Source of the DNA: Absidia repens
Taxonomy: Eukaryota; Mucoromycota; Mucoromycetes; Mucorales; Cunninghamellaceae
Assembly (NCBI GenBank): GCA_002105175.1
Contig: MCGE01000015.1
Coordinates: 558,001-622,000 of the forward strand
Direction of reading: 5' to 3'
Length of the DNA stretch: 64,000 nucleotides
The position numbers were made by a program, and so were the translations under genes. Positions 50,552 to 63,100 of this stretch are shown here, piece by piece. Every line of letters starts with the position of its first letter. Within the stretch, counting starts at the first letter, position 1. A model generated the notes under the pieces. That model was given only the letters and a program-made list of their open reading frames with translations, was not told the DNA's origin and did not search any database.

Positions 50552-50941
50552 TATACATTATTGGTTTTGGTTTCTGTAAAAACCAAACCATTAAATCATT
50601 TAGAAGCCCTAGTTCAATAATAACTTGTTTAATCTTAACTGACATGAAAGAGACGGATGGTTGACAGATGTTACATAAAAGTGAGACTTTTTATTTTAGT
50701 ATGCAAAAGGGAAAAGGTAACGAGTTGTGATAAAATCTACTCAAAACTAAAACAATACATAATATAAAGCACAAATTTCAAAGTAAAGATGAGCTAATTG
50801 TAGTAAAGGGGATTTTTTTTATTGCCAGTTTCATTACATATATATATATATATATATTCCAAAAAAAAGAGGACCTGGGGTAAATGTATATTCTAAACTA
50901 AAGTAAAATAAAATAATAAATAATATAACACCTATCCTAAA

Positions 50942-53900
50942 TCAATGTTGAGATAAAGTTGCCACATCGTGATCATCGCAGCACTGTCGAACGTTTATCA
51001 CGGGGTCCATTGAACTATCAGTGTCGTCATTGTCGCTAGCGCCCGCCGAAAATTCATTCTTGCCATGTCCAGCCTGGTGTGAATTTGGTGATGTTGTAGT
51101 AATGGGTGCCATTGTATCCTCATCATCATCATCATCAGAAGCATTGGTAGATTCAGTCATCGGTGCGTTTATCATCGTGGCGGTCGGAAGGGTGTGAGTT
51201 GTTGTTGAAATGGTCGCTGCATCAGAATCATGATATGGATCTACTTGAATGACATCGCCCATTTCTGATTCTTCACCAGGAGGAACCAATAGGTAAGAGA
51301 GTGACTGTATTATAAAAACACAAAATTAGAGTTTAGCTGATCGTCCCTGTGTAGCTCTTCCTCCCTTTTATTTATTTATTTGTTTTACCATTCGCCATAA
51401 TTCATGCCGTTCCAATGTCGGGGCTGTCAACTTTAAATCCCGTTTGGCTGTCTTGATCAACAAGCTGAGAGGTGATGCGTCCACAGTATCATTGCTTGGA
51501 ATGGATGATATACTTTCAATGAATGCTGATAAAATAAAATAAAATAAAATAAATAAACATATCATTTCATTTTCCACCTCTCCCCCCCCCTCAATTTCAT
51601 TTTTCCCTCCTTACCACTTTTGGCTTTGGCTTCATCCGCATCTATTCCAGGTTCATTGGTGCTCCAGTATAGCGTTCTTGTATAAGGATGGACCCAAAAG
51701 AAGCGCTTGTGCTTGTTAACTGAGATTCCACCGCCCATATGATTTCGAGTATGCTTCCACATCCATTCACCGATCATTGTCTGAGTAATAGCAGAAATCA
51801 ATTCGCCACTATCGCTTTGCTTTGACAGATCACCCATAGAAAAGACCGATGGCGCCACACCCCTACTGCTACCTTTTTCAGAAGGCGACAGTGATTGCAT
51901 AGACGGTTGTTTAAGGCGCTGTTGGTGTTGGTTGAACGAAGCAATGGAAGGCTTTCTGGAGTATGTTGAAGTTTCTGTAATTCGTACGGTTCCGTATGAA
52001 GCATCATGAGAGGAAGGTGGTTGTAAATGCTGCTTCATACCTTCATGTTGTTGTCGTTGATGATGATTAGAATGATGTGGAAGGCCAGAGGTGTGATGGG
52101 CGTGATGTGATGAATTCGATGTTGCAGTGGTTGTTCTCCGCAGTGACGAAGTAGATGCCGAAGGTCGCAATCGTTCTGATTTCGCTGGTGTGGATACAGA
52201 TGGCTGTAATTTTCTGAACCCCGAAAATAGGCCAAGCCGTGACGAGGAGGATGCTGAAGTTGTCGTTGATGATGTAGAAGTTGAAGGTTTTGGTGTAGGC
52301 GCTATAGAGGCATGAGATGTTTGCCGAAATAATGTAACAGTCGCGTCGCTAGTGGATTGAGTATTGCTGTGAAGTGATGGAGCCATTTTAGCTTTAGCTA
52401 AAAGGGATGATGTTGCTGGTGTCGGAGGTAACTTCGGGTTGAGTTCTTGATTTTGCTGTTTGTTCCGATTGTCTTCTTCCAATAGGACTTGTTCAGCGTA
52501 TTTCTTTGCCAGTGTGTCTGCTTGAGCTTTGGTGAGCATAGTGCTTGTCCTATCACGTTCTTTTTTGAGCACCTGGTCTGTTTGTGCCCTGGCCATTGCT
52601 TCCGCCTCCGATCGAGTAACAAAGTTGATATCCAATTCAGATCGTCGAGTAGCTGCCTCTAATCGTTCCTTTGCCAATGCATCTGCAATTCCAGCTTTAA
52701 CTAATGCGTCAGCTTCATCTCTAGAAATCATCTTGCTAGTATTCATCGTTGATATGTCGCCATTCGAGTAGTCAACGTCTTCTTCTTTCGCCATCTTGAA
52801 TTCCATGTCATACTGAAGGGCAGATTCCACTACAGATAAAGTTCCCAAGATACCAGAAGCACCAATCATACTTTTCGGAATATCACCAATTAAAATTGAG
52901 GGAGAAGAAACGTCGCCAGCAAAATTTTCACCACAGTTTTTGTCACTTGATACCACATGCTTGATACTTGTGGAGTCATCAGTCGAGTCCTTTGTTTCCA
53001 TCTCAACTGCTTGGTTCCTTGCATCTGTCATAAAAAAGTATAAAAGTCAAAAAACGGTCTTAAGGTCTCATTGTTTCTACCTATTGTCATAAAAATATTC
53101 ATTCCGCTTACCTTCCAATGAAAGAGAATGTACTGTTTCCAAATCATGGCCTGTACCTTTGCTCTGATATTCGGTTGATGGGTGTGAGAGTGTAATTTTC
53201 TCAGGTACTGGTGGTATTGAATAGGGTTCGCTTTGATGATGAGGTTGCTGTGGAGGTGAGACAGATTTTTGTTGATTTTCATATTGATTGGTCTTGGAAG
53301 TGCTGATGTCCTGATTATCACCATTCGTAGTTGCTGATAAATCATCCAAAGTGTGCTTCGTGTTCACAATATAGTGGTCGTCATTGGTTTCCGCAGCTGC
53401 CGATGTGTGGGTGATAGGTGTTGATTTGCATGGTTCGACGTCTAATTGATCATTGAGTATAATTGGACTGCTGACACTGCTTAACGTTGACTGGGGATGC
53501 TGTTGAATGTGTAATGGTGAGCTCGGTAATGGTGTAAGTGTACCTTCGCGGTAAGTCATTAGTTGATCGTCGTGTACATCAGGACTTTGTGATTGTAACG
53601 ATAAATTTGTCTGTTGTAGATGTCGAGGCGCAATATCAGAAGGAATTGGCGAATGCTCCATATCTAATCGATGGTAGGTGGATAACGGTTGAGATTGCTG
53701 ATCCAAATGCATAGCTGGTACTAAAGTCGCTTGGAATGAGGAATCAATGCTAATTGGTGTACCATCAATAATATTTGTTGCATCCTTTTCGTTGTCGTTG
53801 TCAATATTGGTATTGATGGAATTAATTGGGTTGTTCACATGGGGTGGGACTTGTCGTTCTGTTGCTGCTGATTTCCACAAATCATCGTATGTGTTCACCC

Positions 53901-55484
53901 CTTTGTCAAAGTATTGCCGTTCCGCTACCGTTTGTTCCTGGGCAGATGGGAGAGGTTCAAGGGAAGGTGTGAAGCCGCCTAGCTGAAGTTCCATGTCCAG
54001 ACTCTGACCTTGTTGAATAGGTGATAAATCAAGTCGGTGGCAATCATCATCGTCGTCATCGTCGTCGTCAAAACCACCATCAGCTTGATCTACTGAGCTG
54101 ATATCGTCCATAGATGTATCGTTGTCAACAAATTCAGCATCGCTGTTGCCCATCGCATGATTTTTCACATTGAGTGTGGTGTCCAGAGCCAGAGACCCTA
54201 GTTGATCATTCCCCATATATGTCGCAGGTGTTTCAATAATTGCTGGAGATCCCCTTCTTGGCATACCACCACGTTTCCGCACCACCTTGGTTCGACTTGC
54301 CACGGAACTTTTCTTCAGGGAGCTATTGCCACCAGATTCAACGTCATCTTTTTGCAACTTTTCCAGGGATTCTTGCGTCTCCGCCAGCGTTTTCTTGAGA
54401 TCGATCCTTTCCACCTTTTCTTTTTGAAGATTGTTGCGTAAACTCGATATCATTCGGTGAGCATGCCCAAGGGATTGTTTGAGCGTTTCCACTTCCAGTG
54501 CCCGTTGTTGTGAGTTGGCAAAGTTCAAACTTGATAAATTGTTGGTGCCAGGACTAGATGCAGTGAGCCCCGCTAGATCATCATCGTCAGCCATCCCAAG
54601 AGTTTGATCGCCCGCCCTAATGTATTATCGTCATGGTCGCTTCCTTTGTGGTGATTGCTGTTATTGCCAATAGTCGATTTGATCGCCAACTTCGATTTGC
54701 ATATCCGGAGTTCTGTGTTGACTTCGTCCAAACGTTTCTTCAGTTGCACAACATCACGTTGAAGGTTTCCAGTGTTGCGCCGCAAAAGTTGTTGTTCATG
54801 ATCGTGTCTTGCTTTCAAAACATCTATTGTTGACGTTGTCTTTTCCTGTTGCGCCTTGTAGATTTCAATTTGTTCCAAAGAAGCCCGAAGTTGTTTCAAT
54901 GCCTTGCTGTGATCAGCGTTCAATTTGGTGATGGATTTATTGAGTTCAGAAAGGTCAGTTTGAAGGTCTTGATTGGCCACTTCGAGATTCCAGTTGTCTT
55001 CTTTGAGTTTCTCTATGAGAGGAAAGAAGGAGGAGTGAGTTGGTGGTATAATTTAATAAATATGGGTACAAATGCCAAATTACCTTCAAGGGCATCCTTT
55101 TGTCGTAGCTGCTTTTGTGTGAGTTCCTTATCATTTTCGCCGTCTGCTTTGTTGATTTCCAAGTCTTTGATAAGGCGATCTTTTTCTTGAATAGTCTGTT
55201 GTAATTTTCGCACTTCACTGATGAGTCCTTGAGCAATATCAGTGGCAAATACCATTTGGCTATGTCGGATGGTGCCAGCTGCTGTGCCATTGGGTAGGGA
55301 TTGAGAAACTGGATCGTCACCATTAAAGGTCTAGAAAAAAGAAGACAATCGCGTGTTAGTCAAACCCATATGCCAACTATGTGAGTCCCGTAAACTTTTA
55401 AAAAAAAAAAAACTCAAGTCAAGTGCCTACCTGTGATACTGAGTCGTCTTCAGAGTTACCTTGAAGGCGGTCGGAATGAATCAT
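50942..55484 (-). CDS. Num1/ApsA/Mcp5-like cortical dynein anchor with C-terminal PH domain
   Basis: Plasma-membrane cortex protein that anchors dynein (and mitochondria in yeast) for nuclear and spindle positioning. Proposed exons: 55484-55431, 55330-55084, 55012-54691, 54616-53112, 53024-51615, 51525-51389, 51304-50942, giving ~1345 residues. N-terminal coiled coil (about residues 25-205) with MVFATDIAQGLISEVRKLQ and HAHRMISSLRNNLQKEKVER. A long Ser/Asp/Gln-rich middle follows, then a Lys/Glu-rich DEADALVKAG-like repeat zone. The Mcp5-type PH domain (about 1125-1255) opens with MIGEWMWKHTRNHMGGG, RFFWVHPYTRTLYWS and LWRMSLSYL. The junction near 54617-54690 uses a weak donor (GTTGGC); without it the frame breaks, so a frameshift is the alternative. 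N-terminal extension upstream of 55484 is possible. Confidence 0.8.
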
Positions 55485-55930
55485 ATGTAATAAAAGAATC
55501 TATATATGAAAAGCCAAGGTTAGCATCGTCGAATACCACAAACATCATTTTCCAGAAGATCAACTTACAAGGGCATGAAGCTTTTGGGAATAAAAATATA
55601 TAGAGAGAGAGAGAGAGAAAAAAAAAAAAGGAGGTAAAAAGACAACCCTTTTTTAATTTTGGACAATGAAATTTAAAAGGGGAGTGTAGGAGTTTTAACA
55701 TCCAAATGTAGAATATCGTCTCATGGCAAAAAACAGAGGTGGTGATACCATTGGCAACCTACACAATTTCCTTTTCCTTCAAGTTTCACGTTAATCTCCA
55801 CGTTCTATCACAGTACACAAAATATGAGACATAAAACGACAAAAACGTATAATTTTTTTATTCAAATCAAATACACTATATATAAAAACAACTAATAATA
55901 ATGATATCTATTCTAAACTATAAACTCCAA
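55485..55930. other. Intergenic, no gene seen
   Basis: Num1-like promoter side and HIS7 3' flank. A GA-rich run (55600-55640) and AT-rich DNA, no further content. Confidence 0.5.
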
Positions 55931-57674
55931 CTACAATGAGGTTTCGTTCACCCGGACAGACACACCCACAGATTTGAGATGGTCCTTGACAGCTTGAATA
56001 GGGACTTCTCGGCGATGGAAGATACCAGCAGCCAAAGCAGCTTCGACAGTAGTTTTTTCAAAAACTTCTTCAAAATGACCCACATTACCGGCACCACTGG
56101 ACGCGATCACAGGAATACCAACAGCAGCTTTTACATCATTGATCAGTTCCAATTCAAAACCAGAGTTTGTTCCATCCCGATCCATGCAATTGAGTAAAAT
56201 TTCACCAGCACCAAGGGCTTCGCACGAAGTCACCAATTGAATTACATCCAAATCACGGCCTTCACGACCACCCTTCACAGTACATTGATACCAGCAATAT
56301 TGTTCCCCTTTAGGACCGAGTTGGCTAGCCTTGACCACGTGGTGAGTTGTTTCACTAGGATCGTTGACATACACCCGGCGAGGATCGACAGAGATCACCA
56401 CAGCTTGAGCGCCATAAGCTTTGGCAATGGTTTCGATCGCACTTTTCCCATCCTTTCCTTCAGCCAAATATTTTTCAGCCGCATACACCGCATCACTACC
56501 AATAGAGACCTTGTCAGCACCAGATCTGAAATATTCCCCAGCAACTTCAAAAGCAGGGTGCACCGTTCCGTCAGGATCCACCACATCGCGAATACCACCA
56601 CCAATAGTCAACGGTACAAAGACAGTTTCCGAGGTACGACGAAGGACTTCCAACATGGGCGTATCACCAAGAGGACAGTTGCGGAAGCTGGTGATATTCA
56701 AAAAGTAACTTCATCGGCACCTTCTTCAAAGTAGCGTTTTGCCAAATCCACAGGTTTACCCAAGTTGCGAACATCGTCCGATCCATCCGCTGATTTTTCC
56801 CGTACATCGTATTGATCGCCCTTAGTCACAACAAGATCGCCATTGTCGTTCGCACGGACATCCAAACAAGCAATCACACGCTTTGTAAATCGATCCTTCG
56901 AGTCCACAGTAGGGTCTTTGATCAGGGTTACTTGGCTAGCATCCACCACACCGGTACCAGACAAGAAAGATTTAAGCACACGTAGGCCAGCATAGCCACT
57001 TTTTTCAGGATGGAATTGTGTAGCAAAGAGATTGCCCTTTTGTACGGAGCTGACGAAGATTTCATCACCATACTGTGTTGTTGTCAGAGCCCATTCCTTG
57101 TGTTTGTTGCTATCGTAAGGTACTGCGTAAGAGTGGACAAAGTAGTAAACCGACGAGTCCTTGATGTTGTAGCTGACGTCTTGTTCAGAAGAGGATTGCT
57201 TGAGTACTTGAGAACCATTCCACCCCATATGAGGCACCGCCTTGGTAGTAGGGTCAAATTTCTTTGTAATACCAGGAATCACACCTAACCCAGGTTCGTC
57301 ACTTTCGTCGGATCCTTCAAAGAGAGTTTGCATACCCACACAGATACCCATAAATGGTCTACCAGAAGCAAGATATTCTTTCAGTGGAGCAGCGTAACCT
57401 TTGTTGTTGAGAGCTTGCATAGCGTGACCAAAAGCACCCACACCTGGGAAGATCAATTTCTAAAAAGGAGACAAGTTAGAAACCAATCAGACAATGGCAA
57501 CTGCAGCAACAACAGCAAACAGTAACATATGACCAATATTATATAACTTACATCGGCTTTCAAGATATCAGATGGCTCATTAACAAACTTGATATCATAA
57601 CCTAAATGGTTGACAGCATTCACCAAACTGCGCACGTTCCCAGCACCATAATCAAGCATATATAAACCCGTCAT
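55931..57674 (-). CDS. HIS7: Imidazole glycerol phosphate synthase, bifunctional HisH-HisF (HIS7), with a one-base frameshift
   Basis: Glutamine amidotransferase plus cyclase in one chain; makes imidazole glycerol phosphate and AICAR from PRFAR (histidine pathway step 5). Two exons, 57674-57552 and 57459-55931 (~550 residues). The HisH part (residues 1 to ~210) has YGAGNVRS, the nucleophile Cys81 in GICVGMQ and the FHPEKSG triad His/Glu. The HisF barrel follows with [33 protein letters not shown] and [12 protein letters not shown]. At 56698-56704 the frame ends as EEGADEVTF plus stop. The next codons ([13 protein letters not shown]) are in the -1 frame, because the run of five A (plus strand) should be six. 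All downstream residues are well conserved, so an assembly homopolymer error is likeliest. A TGACTCA lies 84 bases upstream of the start. Confidence 0.93.
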
Positions 57675-58102
57675 TTTTTTAGTTTTAGTATAATGTTGTC
57701 AAAAAAAAAAAAAAAAAAAAAAAAGGAGCCAAAAAAAAATAAGAGAAGTCAAAGAGTTGACTCACATTTAAAGTTCCGATCTTTTGTGTTTGGAAGTTGT
57801 CGGGAGTTCATTCCAACCAATCGTATAGTGTAACCATGATCAATAGAAGCAGCATTGTAATGGAAACCGTATTTGATAAATCTTTCCTCTCCTATTCGAT
57901 GTTAATCATATGACAATATATGTGAAGGCACCATTATCGAAAAATTTTAAAATTTTCGTGACCTGTCAATTTGGGACGTGTTTTTTTTCCTTCACGAATG
58001 TCAAAATATATATTCCCATGACTTGTTCCCAGAGTTTTTTTTTTGATTTTCCTTTCTCTTTTCTCTTTCTTTTTTAACCTTCATTCAGAATTTATCAAGC
58101 AG
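57675..58102. other. Divergent promoter region upstream of HIS7
   Basis: 428 bases with an A tract (57701-57724) near the HIS7 start, the TGACTCA site (57758-57764) and a T/C-rich stretch on the far side. No gene seen. Confidence 0.5.
57758..57764. promoter_or_regulatory. Gcn4/CPC1-type binding site TGACTCA
   Basis: Exact match to the palindrome TGASTCA recognised by Gcn4/CpcA bZIP factors in fungi, 84 bases upstream of HIS7. It is the expected element for amino acid starvation control of histidine biosynthesis genes. A 7-base match could be chance in a 428-base gap (roughly 1 in 20), but position and gene fit. Confidence 0.55.
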
Positions 58103-58294
58103 ATGGAAGGTATTGAAAAAAAAATTAAAGCTATTAAACTAACAGACGAAACCAGAAAGGTAGGAGAAAAGCACAAAAACCCTCCAACAAATGATACGCA
58201 ACACAGGAACAAGGTTCCGCGGCTGGTGGAATTTGTGCCGCCAACTTTAAAGCGCCAGAAAGCCCAGCTAGATGAAATTGTAGACTGGGAATGA
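58103..58294 (+). CDS. Possible 63-aa basic protein, function unknown
   Basis: ATG at 58103 to TGA at 58292-58294 gives a 63-residue highly charged protein (many Lys/Glu/Arg, no hydrophobic segment) ending PTLKRQKAQLDEIVDWE. A pyrimidine stretch with ATTCAG just upstream could instead be an acceptor, making this a downstream exon. Composition is much less T-rich than the neighbouring spacer, which favours real coding. A donor-like AAAG|GTAGGA inside could split it further. I do not recognise a family. It is divergent from HIS7. Confidence 0.4.
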   Translation: MEGIEKKIKAIKLTDETRKVGEKHKNPPTNDTQHRNKVPRLVEFVPPTLKRQKAQLDEIVDWE

Positions 58295-59117
58295 TATCTT
58301 CCCCTCTTCCCCTCTCTCCCTTCCCATCCCATTCACGTTGTATATAGTCTCTTGGTACATTTATTTTATATATATATTTTCTTATCCGACTCTCCACCTG
58401 CGACAGTATATGTCTGTAAAAAAATAAATAAAACTATATTGCTGTCCATAGTATTTGAATAAAAATTTATTGTTGCCTTATCATTTGTTAGTTGGTTTCT
58501 TTTTTTTTTTTTACTTGTTTGATCATCGACACTCTATTTCCTTAAATTGAAATATCAACCTCGTCATCCTGCCTCTGCATTTTTTTTTTTTTTATATTTG
58601 CAGCAATGATCAATTACTGTAAACACTCCAGCTTTCCTTATTCAATCTGTTTTAATAGGCGATCCCCATCCCCTCATCTTTTACCCCGATAAAAAAAATA
58701 AACACATTAGTCGAGCCATCATTTGTGGTCATAAACCATTCCCCATAGTTTCTAATGGCTATACTGATAATAATCCATTGTTCGGTTTGACTATGAGTAA
58801 AAAGTAGATACTAATAATGTAAATATGAAAAAATGCCATGCTAAGGACTACAACAAACACATTAATATATCTGGTGAGTTGCTTGTCCCTATTCCTAGCG
58901 TCAACTCTCAGTCCCCCCCTCCCACCAAGAAACAAAATGCAGACCAAATGTAATCATAAAATAAACTGAGAAGATAATTTTTTTTATTAAAATATATATG
59001 TACAATAAAATATATATAAAAAGAACATCAAGTGGGTATCATATGTACATACTACCAGGGTAAGTCAATCAATAATATATTCCTAATACAACATGAGCTA
59101 ATACTATACTATCCTAA
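58295..59117. other. Intergenic, no gene seen
   Basis: Flanks of the 63-aa frame and 3' of Mms22, with T tracts (58498-58512, 58580-58593), an AATAAA-like signal (58424-58433) and AT-rich sequence. No gene recognised. Confidence 0.5.
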
Positions 59118-60071
59118 TCACACCAAGCCCCGGTTTTCCTTGATATTTTCAATCATTCGAGAGGCCACCAAGCTAATTTCATCAGCGAACGCCTTTTCCG
59201 TTTCCGATTTGGTACTGAATTCGAAGTAACATTTTAAAATATCCAAGCCGATGTTGTTTTTCTTTCCAAATCGAGAGGTGGCGTGTAGAATGCACATGTT
59301 GATTGCATAATCGAATGCGAAGATGATAAACGGACTGACTTTTCGGCTTTGATTCAAGATAGATGCAGGATTGGAAACCAAATTGCAAAGTAAAAAGGAG
59401 GATGCGGTACCGCCACCACCAGTAGAAGAAACGCCACAAACCACAAGGTAAGTCGGCGTTACACGATCCAGACATCTTTTCAAGTAAGCTCGATACTTAT
59501 TTTCGCAAGCACCAGTGTCGATATAATCCCCACTACCATTCCCGCCGCCGTCAATGCTGCTTGATTCCAATGCCAAGTCGACGTACTTCCTTGATCCATA
59601 GGACAGAATCTTCAAAAAGATGACACCGCAGGTATCCGTCCGGTAGATTTCATCGTCTGGTATGGTGCCATCATAAGTTGTCAAAAAGTATGGAAAGTAT
59701 TTCGCTGCTGTCACTTTGTCCTGTTGCTGATAAAGTTGCTGAGGGTTGATTGGATCACCCGTAAACACCATCAACGGCGGTATACGCACCAAGTCGTATA
59801 AATACTGAAGCGTCAACGCGTTCCACACCCAATTGTAATTCGTCAACAATAAATGGCACCGGCAAAAGGTCAATCGAAGCAAGGTCAAGAATCGAAACAG
59901 TCGGAATTGCGTTTTATCCGTCAATGATAGGTTTTCAAGATTTTCAACGTTTTGTCTTTGATCAAAGAGGACCGACCGGAAGAATTGATGAAACGGACTC
60001 CAGCGCTCACTTTCGTAATAGAATTCGGTAGTCGTCACCTTTCCATACCCAGCATCATTCCTAGAAAGATC

Positions 60072-60102
<31 letters not shown>

Positions 60103-63100
60103 TCAGATCACTTTTCCTTCGAAGAAAACACATCCAAAAAGAAGAAGAAGATATGACTTACTTTTGTAGTCGTTGAAGTAATGCTACTGTCAAAACCCAT
60201 TTCCAAGTCACTTCAATGCTATCCCATGCTGTAACACCATCCGTTTCGGGAAAGGTTCGTTTTTCCGCCGTTGATTCCAAAAAGCATCGAAGAGAGGGCC
60301 AAAGAATAGAATCGTCCATGTTTTCCAATTTGATTAACTGCATTGTCACCACCCATGCTTCCATTACCCTAGGTTCGGCCACGCGGAAAAGGAGGCTTGT
60401 CACTGGCACCACCGAGACAGAGGAAGGACCCAATGATAATAGATACCAGAGTAAGCGACGCAAGGATTTTTTTAAAGTCCAATGGGGTGCGTTCAATGTG
60501 TGAGATATGTTCAATGGATTCATCATAAGTGTCTTGTGTATCTGATACGACCATTCCACAAAATAGACCAATACCACGAGAAGCGGCGACGAGGAACCTT
60601 GATTTGCTTTGCCATTTTTCAACCACACAATTTCAGTATCATCTTGCCATTTCACCAACTTCAAAACTTGATCCATGAACACATCCATTTCGTCAACCAG
60701 GAATTGTTGCATTTCATAAAGAGACGTAACGTCGCCATCACTGCCTTCACCATTGCTGTTGTATCCCCTTGATAGGCACATGGATATAAATCGTAGGAAC
60801 CCCAAAAGGCGAGACATATTCGTTTCTTGCAACTCCAAAGTAATGCTTTTATCGATCCCACCGATGCTGTTGTTTTTGATGTTGATCCACATTCCATAAA
60901 ACGATTGGTAGGCGAGGTCAAAGAGGTAGGTGATTGTGGGTGAATTCACATAATAATCGTTATCGGTAAACGGCTGATCCATGATATCGGTCGGAAGAGA
61001 AGCATGTCGCTCCTGTAGGCGGAAGAGGGAGAAATGTTCATCGTCGAGATAGGCCAACTTGTCAACGCTTGTCGCATCAACTCGGAGAAAATGCACACCG
61101 CAATCCACACGAAAGTTTTCAATAAATCGACTGCGCTGCTGTTCTTGATACCGTCGTGAATCCATAGACGCCATTGTATGTCGATAACCATGCGCTGTAT
61201 CCTGCGATGCCGCTGCTTCAATTTCCGCATATTCAGTCTCCCCGGTGGTGGTTGTAGGACTAGCAGAGTCATCGTCGATATCTTGATCAGGTCGTCGTTT
61301 TGTTGGAATAGTAAAGGACCGTTGGCGTTTGTCATTTTCCTCTTCCTCCAGTTGCTTTTCGTATGTTGTGGTGAAAGAGCGCGGAAGAATTCCCTGGAGA
61401 TGCCGTTTGTTTTTCCGAATTTCCCGTAGTGTAGTGTTTCGACGTCGTTTTTCATGGGCGTAGTCATCGTCGTCCACAATAAAACCATCGTCATCATCGT
61501 CACGATCGTTGTAAGCAGCTTTACGCACTGAGCCGTGTTTGGTTTGTCGGATAGAAGCAGTTGAAGATCGCTGGGGTGTTGTTGAGAGACTTGGGCTGCT
61601 GACTTGGCTAGTTTCGTCGACATCATCAAACCCATCATATGTATCCAGGGGACCGCTAGAAGCAGCTGTGTCGTCATCTGCATCATCCAAAGTCGTATCG
61701 AGGTGCTGCACAGGTTCATCATCAAGAGATCCCAGGTCGAAGATAGAGTCGTCTTTACGTGACGGTTTGGTGAGGGAGTTGCTGACACCGCCTGCCGTAA
61801 TATTCGATTTATGACCGATACTTGGTTTGTGGAATCGTTTTTGCTTTCGTGCCTTCTTTGATCGACTGTACGTGATAAGAGACTTTGCTGATGATTTCCC
61901 ATTATGGTCGTCTTGTTGTTCAAGTTCCTCATCTTCTAAAGGATATGCAAAGATGTCGTTGATTTGAGTTGATGATTTTCGTGTGGTTGTAGTAGAATTG
62001 TCCATATTGATGCCGCCATTGTCCAAGTTTGATCGTCCTTGCATGATGCGATTACTTGCAGCTGATTTGGTCTTGTGCTTTGTTTGTCGATCAAGTTCTT
62101 TGTCTAATGGATAGGTAAAAATGTCGTCGATTTGACTTGATGATGTGGGTGAGGTAGCCGTAATGGTGTCCAGATCGTTGTTGTTTCCATCTAGATCATC
62201 ATCACTGTCTTCCATGATCACAAGCCGCCGTCTTTTTCGGAATTTCACCCTGCCGAATGCATCATCATCGTCATCATCATCATCATCATCATTTGCGACG
62301 CCGAAGGAAATGCTGTTGTTGTTGTCGCTCCTTTGGGTATCCATCACACTTAGGGTTTGAGTCATGTTGTCCAAGTCATCCACGTCTGAGTCAACCACAA
62401 AGCCATCCGAGTCAGCATAGTCATAGTCTTCCTCATCGGATGGAGTGAGACATGTGTAAGAAGGAGAATAGTCGCTGGAGTCCTGTAGAATCGCTGATGT
62501 AGTTCGTCTTGTTGAAGTTGCTGGGGTCATTCCCCCAGATGCGGAGAACCGGTCTTTCCTGCCAATAAGTGAGTGATATTTTTTGAGATCCTCAGTAAAA
62601 GGGTGAAGTTGTATGGGCTGCCGTTGACGAAATACTCTTCTAGGTGCGGGTTGAGGTGGAGGTGGCATTTCAGCGTGTGGCGAAGCTACATTTGCTGAGG
62701 ACATTTCAATATTGTTGGTTGTGGATATATGATCAGTGTTCTGAATTGGTGATTTGTTGTTGTTTCTGTTGCTGTCAACTGGTATAAGTCCGGTATCATC
62801 AAGAGGTTCCGCAGCGGTGCCTTGGTCTACAAAGGAAAGGATGAAGGTTAGTATAAAATAAACTTCTGTTTCTTAAGTTAAAATCCTGTTTCATTCATAA
62901 TGTTTTCTATGATACTTACCTTCGCTGTGCGCTTTCTTGTTGTTTAATATTAATTCAGGTGAAGTTCGGTTTTCTGGGAGGGAAGAGGGGGTGCATGACA
63001 GATGCCAGTGGTCCACCAGTTCATTCATTGACATTGAAGCGAAATGTCGGATCCTTTCGAGATCAAGTGAAGATTGCGATGTTGAGCTCATATGATCAGA

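Larger units (their letters stand above)
44801..50941. other. 6-kb gene-poor region with tRNA and repeat remnants
   Basis: No protein gene is supported. Contents: RabGEF promoter side (purine-rich 44810-44965); an AT microsatellite (45691-45723); family A copy in reverse orientation (46932-47410) and a reverse fragment at 48335-48480; a 49-base A tract (48475-48523); the tRNA-Phe gene (49067-49139); a TTTTTTC tandem repeat (49803-49847); family A fragment (49880-50070); and a 38-base T tract (50513-50550). The frames at 45102, 48364, 48802 and 49451 are short and repeat- or homopolymer-derived. Confidence 0.6.

Noticed and set aside
60946..61932. 328-residue minus-strand frame overlapping the Mms22-like gene in another frame
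   Set aside because: Shadow of the large exon; Met/Trp/Thr-rich composition is typical of a shifted GAT/GAC-rich frame.
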